24,503 bases of DNA from positions 1-24,503 of the forward strand of contig CAYFPS010000033.1 of the NCBI GenBank assembly GCA_964345075.1, written 5' to 3'. The DNA comes from CAYFPS01 sp964345075 (GTDB lineage: Bacteria; CAIWAD01). The position numbers and the translations under genes were made by a program. Below are positions 1-7,037 of this stretch, in pieces (position 1 is the first letter of the stretch; each line of letters starts with the position of its first letter). The notes below the pieces were generated by a model. The model did no database searches, was not told the DNA's origin, and worked only from the letters and a program-made list of their open reading frames with translations.

Positions 1-67
1 TTATGCGCGGCGATCTGAGAGCTGCTTTCTTTGCAGCAGCAAAGAAAGAAGGCCCCCACGGCAGTGG
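1..67 (+). repeat. Hairpin repeat, copy 1 (cut by the window edge)
   Basis: This matches the 3' part of the family seen at 439-675, 5859-6026, 6116-6283 and 6753-6921, with one base different in the shared core. It keeps the stem CTTTCTTTGC / GCAAAGAAAG with an AGCA loop, followed by the conserved tail ending CACGGCAGTGG. The tail continues into a GGAGGCTGCA-type segment that is also seen after copies 3 and 4. Confidence 0.85.
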
Positions 68-117
68 CGCAAGGAGGCTGCAGCGCGAGCACAGGCACCT
101 ATCCCAGAGGGGCCTTA

Positions 118-290
118 GTCGTCAGGCGTTAGCCAAAGGCAGGCGTTAGGCGTAAGTCTTCAGGCGTTAGCCTGTAGAAGTTTCCAGTAACCAGATGCCA
201 GGTACCAGCCAGAAGAAGATGCCAGTAACCAGCGGCCAGTTACAAGCCAGAGGGTATCGATGGTAACTGGAAACTGGCTTGCTGGCCTTC
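118..290. repeat. Degenerate heptamer arrays with fold-back arms
   Basis: The stretch reads as imperfect 7-bp units: first GTTAGCC/GTTAGGC-like, then CCAGTAA, CCAGATG, CCAGGTA and CCAGCCA, then TGGTAAC, TGGAAAC and TGGCTTG. The CCAG half at 179-193 is nearly the reverse complement (14 of 15) of 261-275, so the array can form a long hairpin. Confidence 0.7.
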
Positions 291-292
291 TT

Positions 293-405
293 GGTTCCGG
301 GGGAGTGCCAGGGGAGGTAAAGCTAATCTACAGCCTGTGTCATGCAGCCCTGACACTCCAGCCTTCAAATTCCTGCCGATTCATTCGTTGACTACTGGTT
401 CCTGG
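293..405. repeat. Conserved intergenic block, copy A
   Basis: This segment starts GGTTCCGGGGGAGTGCCAG and contains GGGGAGGTAAAGCTAATCT and CTGACAC. It reappears at 6592-6715 with scattered substitutions and a short duplication in the second copy. In both places it is followed by CTGG heptamers and then a hairpin repeat, so the whole arrangement is a repeated composite. No function recognised. Confidence 0.75.
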
Positions 406-438
406 CATGCTGGCTTGCTGGCCTGCTAATCCTTCCCA

Positions 439-675
439 GATGCCGCTTGCGGCATCAATGAAACACGGTTTATCTGGCGGACACCGATCGCGCATCTGTT
501 CGAAGCGTGCAGCGAAGCAGCACGCAAGTTATGCGCGGCAATCTGAGAGCTGCTTTCTTTGCTTTAGAAAACGTTGACTCACGAATGGTCTGTGCAGAAC
601 GCACTTTGCGTTCTGCTGCTGTTCGCTTGCGAACAGCCTTGCAGCAGCAAAGAAAGAAGGCCCCCACGGCAGTGG
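439..675 (+). repeat. Hairpin repeat, copy 2, with an internal insertion
   Basis: It begins with the perfect palindrome GATGCCGCTTGCGGCATC (439-456). A nested fold follows: CGCGCAT (489-495) pairs with ATGCGCG (531-537), enclosing GCGTGC (505-510) paired with GCACGC (520-525). The third stem, CTTTCTTTGC (553-562) with GCAAAGAAAG (647-656), is split by about 78 bases that carry two further hairpins, 594-616 and 618-637. The 489-562 core is identical to copies 3, 4 and 5. Confidence 0.85.
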
Positions 676-690
676 ACAATGGCCGGAAGA

Positions 691-749
691 AGTTTCCAGT
701 AACCAGATGCCAGGTTCCAGCCAGAGAGTATCGCTGGTAACTGGAAACT
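691..749. repeat. Long inverted repeat 3' of the metalloprotease gene
   Basis: Arms 691-706 and 734-749 are reverse complements at 15 of 16 positions, separated by 27 nt. The arms are made of the same CCAGTAA/CTGGTAA heptamers used elsewhere. It lies 49 nt past the metalloprotease stop codon and could act as a 3' end structure, but there is no T-run, so a terminator role is not shown. Confidence 0.6.
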
Positions 750-797
750 GGCTTGCTGGCTACTGGAGCCTTGTTCCTGGCCTGCTGGACTGCTGAC

Positions 798-3497
798 TCA
801 GAGCCTGAGCTTGTCTCGCGTAAGGGCAAGATCGACCAACTCGGCAAGCTGCTGCAGATGCTGCTGACCTTCCGGCGTACGCATCATTTTGAGCATGTTC
901 CAGTGGTCGAGTCGAACCTTGAGGATTTGCAGATCGTTTCTGGCCAGCAGCCGGGCATCCACGGGCAGGTTCTGGATGTCTTCATCGAGTAACAGCTCGA
1001 TCAAGAGATGCACGTGCGACTGCTGCAGATCCCGCTCGTAACCACTGCGTGCCTCATGCGGCCATATTGCCTCCAGAACGGACGAGAAGAGTTCGCGCAT
1101 TGGCAGGCTTTTCGCCTGTCGCGCGTCCTGCTCGACCATGCGCTGCAGGCGGCGTGGATTGTAAAGATCCGCAAGCAGGGCTTCGCGCTGACGGGCCACA
1201 TTGTCACGCAGCGCAACATCTATCCGGCTGCTTGAACGTGAACCGTCGAAGCTCCAGCGGTGACTTGCCGCCATCAGCCCGATCTGGTCATCCAGCATCT
1301 GCCATGGCTTGTTGTCACACATGGACGTGAGCAGCAGATTCAGTACCTGGCGCTGCTCGTTGCCGTCCCAGTCGCTAAGGGGCTTAACCCCGCTCCCCCA
1401 TGGAAGTCGACTCAGGCGCTGTGCGCCCATATAGCCGGGCAGCGGGCGCAGGGTACTCCACCATGTTCCGAAACCCCGCATGAGCGCCTGCCGGTAGATG
1501 TAGTGTTCGTCGCCAGCCTTCAGCACATCCTCCGGCTGCATGGCCATCTGGCGCCGGGCCAGCTCCAGCTGGTGTTCGGTCCAGAGCAGTTCATCGGAAC
1601 AGATATCAAAAACGCGGATCGTCGGATCCACGGCGCTGCCCCAGCCGCGCATGTCGTAAGCATCATCGTCGGTTCCGTAGCGAAGCGCGCTGGAGTCGGC
1701 CACCATTTCCAGCATCGGCTGCAGGGCGCGCGCATCATCCAGCGGATTCCCTGCACCCGTCTGCCTGTAGCCCCAGCTGATCGCAAAGCGGTCGTAGGGA
1801 CCAAGGGTCGGCGTGTAGTAAAAGCCCTGCCTGGCTGGATCCACGGCAACGCAGGCAGGATCGTATTCCATGACCGAGCTGACCAGACCCAGCCGGGCCG
1901 TCCGCTCCTTGTCCCAGAGTTCATCGAATCGATTCAGGCCACTACCGGCAAAATTGTGACGCAGTCCCAGCGTGTGGCCGACCTCGTGCGCGGCCAACGC
2001 CACCAGATACTGCTCCACGATTTCACGGGGCAGTGGATCTCCGGCCCTCAGTTCGCCGGAGCCCAACAGCGCCATGCCGGCCCGGGATGCGCCCTCGGCC
2101 AGAATTTCAGCGGCCTGACAAAGGGCATGCTCGCCATGCTGGCAGGATTGATCGGCCTCGTGGCTGGCAGCAGCCAGCTCTTCCATGGCAGCCATCAGCC
2201 CGGAACCAGCCCGGGGAAGGTCTCCTTCACCATTCAAGCGATGACCCAGCGGTGCAATGCCCGAGCGCCAGTTCCAGGCCACACGCCGGACCATGTCGGC
2301 CTCAATCAGGATGTCGGCATTGAGAATCTCGCCCGTATAGGGGTTAACCTGACTGGGACCCACCGCACCAAAGGATGGTTCGTTGGAGCTGACCCAGCGG
2401 ATGGTGTTGTAGCGAATGTCGGCCGGATCCCAGTCGGCATCGTCGGGCATTTGCTTGACCACAAAGGCATTCTTGAAGCCCGCTTCTTCAAAGGCAATGT
2501 TCCAGAGCTCGGCGCCTTTGCGCACGGCCGCGCGGTAGTCCTCAGGGATGGCATCCTCCAGCCAGTAGACGATAGGCTTGACCGGTTCGGAAAGTTCGGC
2601 TGATGGATCCTTCTTTTGAAGATTCCAGCGGTTGGCCACGCGGATCATCGGATCCTCCAGCGTGTCATCGCCCCACAGTCGCCAGGCCGTCTGGAAGTAG
2701 CCTACACGGTCGTCAGCCAGACGAGGCATGTAGTCACTTTCGGGCAGTTCGCTTAAAGAGAAGCGACTCTCGATTTCGATGGCGCGGGGATCCTCAAGCA
2801 GCGACCAGCCCCCGCCCGGCTTGTCGGTCATGTAAGTCAGTCGGCTGCCCAGTTCCACATTGCCGGGAAAAGCCTGCACCATGGTGAAATGCCCGTGGTC
2901 GGCGGCCAGCTTGTAATCGGCATCGAGGCTGCGTGATACACGGCGCTCCATGCCAAGCGGATCTTTCAGAAGCCAGTCGTTCAAGGGAAGCAGAAGGCTT
3001 TTACGCTCGGGATGCGGGGCCGAAGGCAGGGTGGCCACATGAATGGGCGTGTCTGATAGGTTGCGCTCAACCATCCAGTGCGTGCGATCATCGTCGGTGG
3101 CGCGGAACATCAGATTGCGTTTGATCACACGAATCTTGTCGCCAAAACGGGTGAATTGTATCACATCGTGGCCGCCGGGCAGGCCACTGACCAGGCCCCT
3201 TCCGCCCGCGCCCGAGTTGACCGTATTGGAAAGAATGAAATCCCGGTCGAACTGATCGGGCTTTACTTCCATGTAGAGGACATCCTTCTCGCGGTCGTGA
3301 TACAGCGTGAACAGGCCCTCCTGCGCATCAAAATCCTTGATCAGATCCTCAAAGGGCTTCTGCTCATCGGCCTCTGTCGCGGTGGCCGGTGCAGCTTTCG
3401 GCTTGAAGAGATCATCAAGTGTGAATTCCGCTTTAGCGGTGGAAAGCAGTCCCGCTGTCAACAATGCGGCAAGGGAAAGGGACAGTGTGTTCAGCAT
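798..3497 (-). CDS. Secreted zinc-dependent metalloprotease (DUF5117 family)
   Basis: An 899-residue protein with a Sec-type signal peptide: hydrophobic residues 4-20, likely cut after AKA at residue 23. The zinc site is HEVGHTLGLRH (H504, E505, H508, H514), a metzincin-type HExxHxxGxxH. It is followed by a Met-turn-like SVMEYDP around M543. The N-terminal half resembles the DUF5117/DUF5118 region and the C-terminal part the DUF4953-type helical region. Length and order fit this family of large exported proteases, found in Bacteroidetes, Gemmatimonadetes and related bacteria. Substrate is unknown; periplasmic or outer-membrane-associated protein turnover is an inference. The ATG start is preceded by AGGA at usable spacing. 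It sits 117 bp after the response regulator gene, with a GC hairpin between them, so co-transcription is uncertain. Confidence 0.9.
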   Translation of the reverse strand: MLNTLSLSLAALLTAGLLSTAKAEFTLDDLFKPKAAPATATEADEQKPFEDLIKDFDAQEGLFTLYHDREKDVLYMEVKPDQFDRDFILSNTVNSGAGGRGLVSGLPGGHDVIQFTRFGDKIRVIKRNLMFRATDDDRTHWMVERNLSDTPIHVATLPSAPHPERKSLLLPLNDWLLKDPLGMERRVSRSLDADYKLAADHGHFTMVQAFPGNVELGSRLTYMTDKPGGGWSLLEDPRAIEIESRFSLSELPESDYMPRLADDRVGYFQTAWRLWGDDTLEDPMIRVANRWNLQKKDPSAELSEPVKPIVYWLEDAIPEDYRAAVRKGAELWNIAFEEAGFKNAFVVKQMPDDADWDPADIRYNTIRWVSSNEPSFGAVGPSQVNPYTGEILNADILIEADMVRRVAWNWRSGIAPLGHRLNGEGDLPRAGSGLMAAMEELAAASHEADQSCQHGEHALCQAAEILAEGASRAGMALLGSGELRAGDPLPREIVEQYLVALAAHEVGHTLGLRHNFAGSGLNRFDELWDKERTARLGLVSSVMEYDPACVAVDPARQGFYYTPTLGPYDRFAISWGYRQTGAGNPLDDARALQPMLEMVADSSALRYGTDDDAYDMRGWGSAVDPTIRVFDICSDELLWTEHQLELARRQMAMQPEDVLKAGDEHYIYRQALMRGFGTWWSTLRPLPGYMGAQRLSRLPWGSGVKPLSDWDGNEQRQVLNLLLTSMCDNKPWQMLDDQIGLMAASHRWSFDGSRSSSRIDVALRDNVARQREALLADLYNPRRLQRMVEQDARQAKSLPMRELFSSVLEAIWPHEARSGYERDLQQSHVHLLIELLLDEDIQNLPVDARLLARNDLQILKVRLDHWNMLKMMRTPEGQQHLQQLAELVDLALTRDKLRL

Positions 3498-3537
3498 AAA
3501 GGATCCTGTTCTGGCGGGGGATGGTTGATGGTTGCTG

Positions 3538-3555
3538 CCCCCGCTTTCGCGGGGG
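3538..3555. repeat. REP-like GC hairpin, copy a
   Basis: CCCCCGC (3538-3544), TTTC loop, GCGGGGG (3549-3555), followed by TGACG. Read on the minus strand the loop is GAAA. It sits about 60 nt after the response regulator stop and ahead of the metalloprotease start. It belongs to a five-copy family (also 6499, 9704, 9959, 10151) and may also help end the upstream transcript, although no T-run follows. Confidence 0.7.
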
Positions 3556-3614
3556 TGACGTCTGGAAACTTTTTCCGGCTAACGCCTGACGCCGCTCTGG
3601 AATATGTGCCTGTA

Positions 3615-3980
3615 TTACGAGCGCGAGCGCTCCTTCAACTTGGCCTCGATGGTGCGTTTCAGTTCGTTCATGTCCATGGATTTGACCAGATAGGCATCGG
3701 CCAGCCAGGAGCTGAATTCTTCCTTGTGATGCGGAAAGGCCGAATAGATGATGACCGGCACTTCGTTGTTCTCCGCCACAATCCGTCCCATGGCTGCCAG
3801 GCCATCCATATTGGGCATGCGCACATCCATCACGATCAGGTCAGGTTTCTCGCTCTTGGCCTTCTCCACGGCCTCCGCACCATCTTCGGCGAAAACCAGC
3901 TGATGACCCGAATCCGCGAACTCTTCGCTGTAGAGCACGCGAATCGAGGGATCGTCATCCACGAAGAGTAGTTTCGCCAT
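3615..3980 (-). CDS. Single-domain response regulator (CheY/Spo0F-like receiver)
   Basis: A 121-residue receiver domain with no output domain. The acidic pocket is D8/D9, the phospho-acceptor D52 lies in VMDVRMP, the switch Ser/Thr is S80 and the conserved lysine is K100. The start MAKLLFVDDD was chosen over an upstream in-frame start because GGAGG lies just before it and the fold begins there. It overlaps the 3' end of the histidine kinase gene by 26 bp, which implies translational coupling and that the kinase is its phosphodonor. The output is probably protein-protein: another kinase, a phosphorelay step or a motility target. None of these is in the window. Confidence 0.92.
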   Translation of the reverse strand: MAKLLFVDDDPSIRVLYSEEFADSGHQLVFAEDGAEAVEKAKSEKPDLIVMDVRMPNMDGLAAMGRIVAENNEVPVIIYSAFPHHKEEFSSWLADAYLVKSMDMNELKRTIEAKLKERSRS

Positions 3981-5754
3981 GATTCCTCCATCGAAAGCTT
4001 GTCTGAAATTCTGCCCCACCAAGGCGGCCGGGCTGTACAAGTCGCATGCCACCGCCATGCAGACTGGCAATCTCCCGGGCATTGGTCAGCCCAAGGCCCA
4101 GACGCCCTTCGCCACTGGAGACGAAGGCCTCGAACAATGTATCACAAACATCATCCACGACGCCCGGCCCGTTGTCGGCCACAATCAACAGCGCTCCCTC
4201 TATGGTAGGCTCCAGCCTCAGCAGGAGCTCTGTGGGTGCTTGTGGCGAATCCAGCAGATCAAGCACATTACGCAGCTGGGCCTGAATCAGCTGATCCAGA
4301 CGAAGAGGATCGCCGTCCAGCTCGTAACTGGCCGGCTCAATCTGCATATCGAGCCTCAGGCCCCGTGATACAAACTCTTCACGATAGCGCTCAGCCTGAG
4401 CTTCCAGACGAGCTGCCAGATCCACACGCTCGCGATGCAGAACGCGCGGCTGGCTGTAATCCATCATTGCCTCCAGCACAGTCTCGATGCGGCGCGCTTC
4501 CTTGAGCATCACATCGGCCCGTTGCCGATTCTTGCTGCTTTCTTCGGTCTCCCGTGCCAGCAGGCGGGCAAAACCGCCAATCGCCATCAAAGGACTCTTG
4601 ATCTCGTGCATCAGGTTGCCTGTAACACGACCCACGGCGGCCATCTTCTCCGCCTGCACAAGCTGTTCCTGACGGCGATCCAGCTGCTCGTAGGCTTCCT
4701 TTAGCGAGGTCAGGCTGCTGTCCAGTTCTCGATTCAAGCGGGCCCGCTCCAGGGCAAAACCCAGATGACTGGCGCAGCTCAAAAGGGCATCAAGGTGCTC
4801 GCTGGTTGGCTGTCTGCCCGTGATTGCGTTGTCAACCAGCAGAAAGCCCTTCCAGTCGACCCCGCCCGAGCTGCGCGGAATCATCACCGGCGCCAGCCAG
4901 GATTCGTGGCTGCGGGTCTCCTCCAGCAGGCAGAATCCATCGCCCTGCCTGTCTGCCAAAAGCAGATGCGAACAGCCCGGGTCTTCCAATGCTCGCTTCA
5001 GATTGGGGCCGGCCTGATCAAATCGAAAGCGGATGGATTCCACCATCTGCTGAATCGGGCGCTCAGCGTCTTCACGACCGAGCCGCGCGATCAGCTCTTT
5101 CAGGCTGATATCGTGAAGTTCGCCGCGCTGCCAGATAACACCGGCCTCGCTGCCATTCAGCGGGCCGACCGCCATGCGACCGATGATTTCATCTTCCACG
5201 CGCTCAAAGAAAAAGGCCCGGTTGAACTCAAGCCCCTTGCCAAAGGTCAGGCCCGTCAGCAGGATCTGCAGAATACGATCCAGATCGCGTGTCTGCTGCA
5301 GGCCGGAAAGCACTTCGTTCAAAATGTCCAGCTGGCGAATTCGCCGCTCCAGATGGCCCTGAATGCGACTGAGCTCTTCCTCGTCATGCTTCAGTTCGCG
5401 CTGAACCACCAGTAGCAGGTCGGCCTGCTTGGGGCCAAGCGGAATCAGATCCAGCTCCATGCCACCCTGCTCGCCGCAAAGATGAGCGGGCAGCGTCACA
5501 TGACGCGGCTTGCGATCCTTGAGCGTGGCGCGAATCGGACAGTCTGTCTGCAGCTTTTCGCAGTAATCACAGTTGGAAGAATGGATCGCACCGGGGCTTT
5601 CCATCGGATGACCGTTTAAGGTGAAGGTCTCGTGGGCGGCGTTGACCAAAAACATGCGGAAAGGCAAGAAGGGAAGGATTGCGCGCATCTCGGGCCAGTC
5701 CTTGAGGAAATCACCCGATGCCATCGCTTGCTCTTCTCTGGATTCGTCTGCCAT
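3955..5754 (-). CDS. Soluble sensor histidine kinase with Cys-rich N-terminus and GAF-like domain
   Basis: A 599-residue protein with no transmembrane segment, so cytoplasmic. Residues 1-120 look like a PAS-type input with four cysteines (C62, C65, C72, C93; NCDYCEKLQTDCP). A helical linker at about 121-150 leads to a GAF-like domain (about 150-340), then a coiled coil into HisKA with the H-box histidine H383 in HEIKSPL. The HATPase_c domain has N496 as a weak N-box, DNGPG at 527-531 and GLGL near 553-556. It autophosphorylates and presumably passes phosphate to the overlapping receiver encoded next. The first ATG has a GGAAG upstream; residue 11 is an alternative start. The cysteines might bind a metal or sense redox, which is inference only. 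Confidence 0.9.
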   Translation of the reverse strand: MADESREEQAMASGDFLKDWPEMRAILPFLPFRMFLVNAAHETFTLNGHPMESPGAIHSSNCDYCEKLQTDCPIRATLKDRKPRHVTLPAHLCGEQGGMELDLIPLGPKQADLLLVVQRELKHDEEELSRIQGHLERRIRQLDILNEVLSGLQQTRDLDRILQILLTGLTFGKGLEFNRAFFFERVEDEIIGRMAVGPLNGSEAGVIWQRGELHDISLKELIARLGREDAERPIQQMVESIRFRFDQAGPNLKRALEDPGCSHLLLADRQGDGFCLLEETRSHESWLAPVMIPRSSGGVDWKGFLLVDNAITGRQPTSEHLDALLSCASHLGFALERARLNRELDSSLTSLKEAYEQLDRRQEQLVQAEKMAAVGRVTGNLMHEIKSPLMAIGGFARLLARETEESSKNRQRADVMLKEARRIETVLEAMMDYSQPRVLHRERVDLAARLEAQAERYREEFVSRGLRLDMQIEPASYELDGDPLRLDQLIQAQLRNVLDLLDSPQAPTELLLRLEPTIEGALLIVADNGPGVVDDVCDTLFEAFVSSGEGRLGLGLTNAREIASLHGGGMRLVQPGRLGGAEFQTSFRWRNHGETTLRG

Positions 5755-5858
5755 TCGTCTTCCGCTGGATTGGAATGCGTAAAGGTGGCGAAGTCCTGAA
5801 GAAGATTCCAGAAGCTGACAGGCGTTAGTCGCTAGGCGTCAGGCGTTAGCCTGAAGAA

Positions 5859-6026
5859 GATGCCGCTTGCGGCATCCATGTATCACGGACCGTAGAGCGA
5901 ACACGGATCGCGCATCTGTTCGAAGCGTGCAGCGAAGCAGCACGCAAGTTATGCGCGGCAATCTGAGAGCTGCTTTCTTTGCTCCTTTCTTTGCAGCAGC
6001 AAAGAAAGGAGTCCCCACGGCAGTGG
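5859..6026 (+). repeat. Hairpin repeat, copy 3
   Basis: The opening palindrome is intact (5859-5876), the nested CGCGCAT/ATGCGCG and GCGTGC/GCACGC stems are intact, and the third stem is extended on both sides (CTC with GAG) to 13 bp around an AGCA loop. A TGTATCAC octamer lies just after the first palindrome (5879-5886). Confidence 0.9.
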
Positions 6027-6115
6027 ACGCGAGGAGGCTGCACAGCGAGCACAGGCACATATTCCAGGGAGGCGTCAGTCGTTAGTCGCTAGGCGTCAGG
6101 CGTTAGCCTGAAGAA

Positions 6116-6283
6116 GATGCCGCTTGCGGCATCCATGTATCACGGACCGTAGAGCGAACACGGATCGCGCATCTGTTCGAAGCGTGCAGCGAAGCAGCAC
6201 GCAAGTTATGCGCGGCAATCTGAGAGCTGCTTTCTTTGCTCCTTTCTTTGCAGCAGCAAAGAAAGGAGTCCCCACGGCAGTGG
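6116..6283 (+). repeat. Hairpin repeat, copy 4
   Basis: Identical to copy 3 because it lies in the second unit of the 257-bp tandem duplication, including the TGTATCAC octamer at 6136-6143. Confidence 0.9.
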
Positions 6284-6337
6284 ACGCGAGGAGGCTGCAC
6301 AGCGAGCACAGGCACATATTCCAGGGAGGCGTCAGTC

Positions 6338-6480
6338 GTTAGTCGCTAGGCGTCAGGCGTTAGCCGCTAGGCGTTAGTCGCTAGGCGTTAGCCAGAGGGT
6401 GGGCGTTAGCCTGATGAAGTCTCCAGTGGCCAGCCAGAAGTCGGGCGTTAGTCGTAAGTCGTTAGCCTGAAGAAGTCTCC
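6338..6480. repeat. GTTAGNC-type heptamer array
   Basis: Consecutive 7-bp units GTTAGTC, GCTAGGC, GTCAGGC, GTTAGCC, GCTAGGC, GTTAGTC, GCTAGGC and GTTAGCC are followed by looser copies. The same heptamers flank the 257-bp duplication and recur at 118-177 and, as reverse complements, at 10060-10195. Confidence 0.75.
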
Positions 6481-6498
6481 AGACGTCACCCCCTGTCA

Positions 6499-6516
6499 CT
6501 CCCGCGCAGGCGGGAG
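6499..6516. repeat. REP-like GC hairpin, copy b
   Basis: CTCCCGC, GCAG loop, GCGGGAG. It is followed by GAAAGCGGGGG (to 6527) and preceded by GTCACCCCCTGTCA. The composite is the reverse complement of the element at 9704-9739. Confidence 0.7.
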
Positions 6517-6591
6517 GAAAGCGGGGGCAGTAGCCAGATGCCAGTCAGAGAAGAAGGCGTTAGGCGTTAGCAGTCAGAAACCAGGGCCCTC

Positions 6592-6715
6592 GGTTCCGGG
6601 GGAGTGCCAGGTCAGTGCCAGGGGAGGTAAAGCTAATCTGTGGCCTGTGTCTTGCAGTACTGACACCCCAGCCATCAACTCTTGCCCATTAATCGCTGAC
6701 CGCTGGTTGGCTGGA
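6592..6715. repeat. Conserved intergenic block, copy B
   Basis: Counterpart of 293-405: it starts GGTTCCGGGGGAGTGCCAG, carries a small internal duplication of the AGTGCCAGG motif, then GGGGAGGTAAAGCTAATCT and CTGACAC. CTGG heptamers and a hairpin repeat follow in the same order as in the first block. Confidence 0.75.
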
Positions 6716-6752
6716 AACTGGTTCCTGGCTCCTGGCCTGCTAATTCATCAAA

Positions 6753-6921
6753 GATGCCGCTTGAGGCATCAATGTGTCACGGGCCCTCAAGCAGACACCG
6801 CTCGCGCATCTGTTCGAAGCGTGCAGCGAAGCAGCACGCAAGTTATGCGCGGCAATCTGAGAGCTGCTTTCTTTGCTTCTTTCTTTGCAGCAGCAAAGAA
6901 AGAAGGCCCCCACGGCAGTGG
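6753..6921 (+). repeat. Hairpin repeat, copy 5
   Basis: The opening palindrome has one arm change (GATGCCGCTTGAGGCATC) but keeps 6 bp. The middle core is identical to copies 2-4. The third stem is extended by TTC pairing with GAA where copies 3 and 4 use CTC with GAG, so the pairing is kept while bases change. Confidence 0.88.
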
Positions 6922-6978
6922 ACGCGAGAGCGCCAAGAAATGGCGCATTCAAAGCCTTGTGCTTCTTTGGCAGAAAGA

Positions 6979-6998
6979 AGCCCGGCCGAAGCCGGGCT
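6979..6998 (-). terminator. Rho-independent terminator of the Ald-like/CoA-transferase operon
   Basis: On the minus strand AGCCCGGC, TTCG loop and GCCGGGCT form a perfect 8-bp stem closed by a C(UUCG)G tetraloop, followed directly by TTCTTTCT. It lies 40 nt past the CoA-transferase stop. A second small hairpin (7011-7027, AGGCGC/GCGCCT) lies between stop and terminator. Confidence 0.88.
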
Positions 6999-7037
6999 GC
7001 GTCACACGAAAGGCGCGCGGGGCGCCTGATTGGCAGG

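Larger units (their letters stand above)
1..797. other. Repeat-filled intergenic block downstream of the metalloprotease gene
   Basis: No credible gene lies in this block. In order it holds the 3' part of a hairpin repeat (1-67), short GTTAGGC-type heptamers (about 118-177), a CCAG/CTGG heptamer array that folds back on itself (179-290), a conserved block shared with 6592-6715, a second heptamer stretch, a full hairpin repeat carrying an internal insertion (439-675), and a 16-bp-arm inverted repeat (691-749) about 50 nt beyond the metalloprotease stop. Short open frames here exist on both strands and repeat wherever the repeat does, so they are not taken as genes. Confidence 0.8.
5823..6365. 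repeat. Perfect tandem duplication, 257-bp unit, about 2.1 copies
   Basis: Bases 5823-6108 equal 6080-6365 with no difference that I can find, a shift of 257. Each unit contains heptamers (GTTAGTC, GCTAGGC, GTCAGGC), one complete hairpin repeat and a GGAGGCTGCA segment. The break points fall in the heptamer array, consistent with unequal crossing-over or slippage between similar heptamers. Perfect identity means the event is recent, or that an assembly error is present. Confidence 0.92.
5755..7037. other. Repeat-filled intergenic block between CoA-transferase and histidine kinase genes
   Basis: This 1.28-kb block has no credible gene. Going rightwards it holds about 68 bp of kinase leader, a perfect 257-bp tandem duplication with two hairpin repeats (5823-6365), GTTAGTC-type heptamers (6338-6480), a REP-like hairpin (6499-6516), the shared block copy B (6592-6715), CTGG heptamers, a fifth hairpin repeat (6753-6921), and the CoA-transferase terminator (6979-6998). 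The kinase promoter must lie within or across these repeats; I cannot point to it. Confidence 0.8.

Noticed and set aside
1260..2603. 447-residue open frame antisense to the metalloprotease gene
   Set aside because: Shadow of a GC-rich gene on the other strand; no recognisable domain. The same holds for 18754-19968, 21920-23092 and 15495-16367.
5823..6365. CRISPR array
   Set aside because: Only two long units without short regular spacers; the content is hairpins and heptamers, and no cas genes are present.
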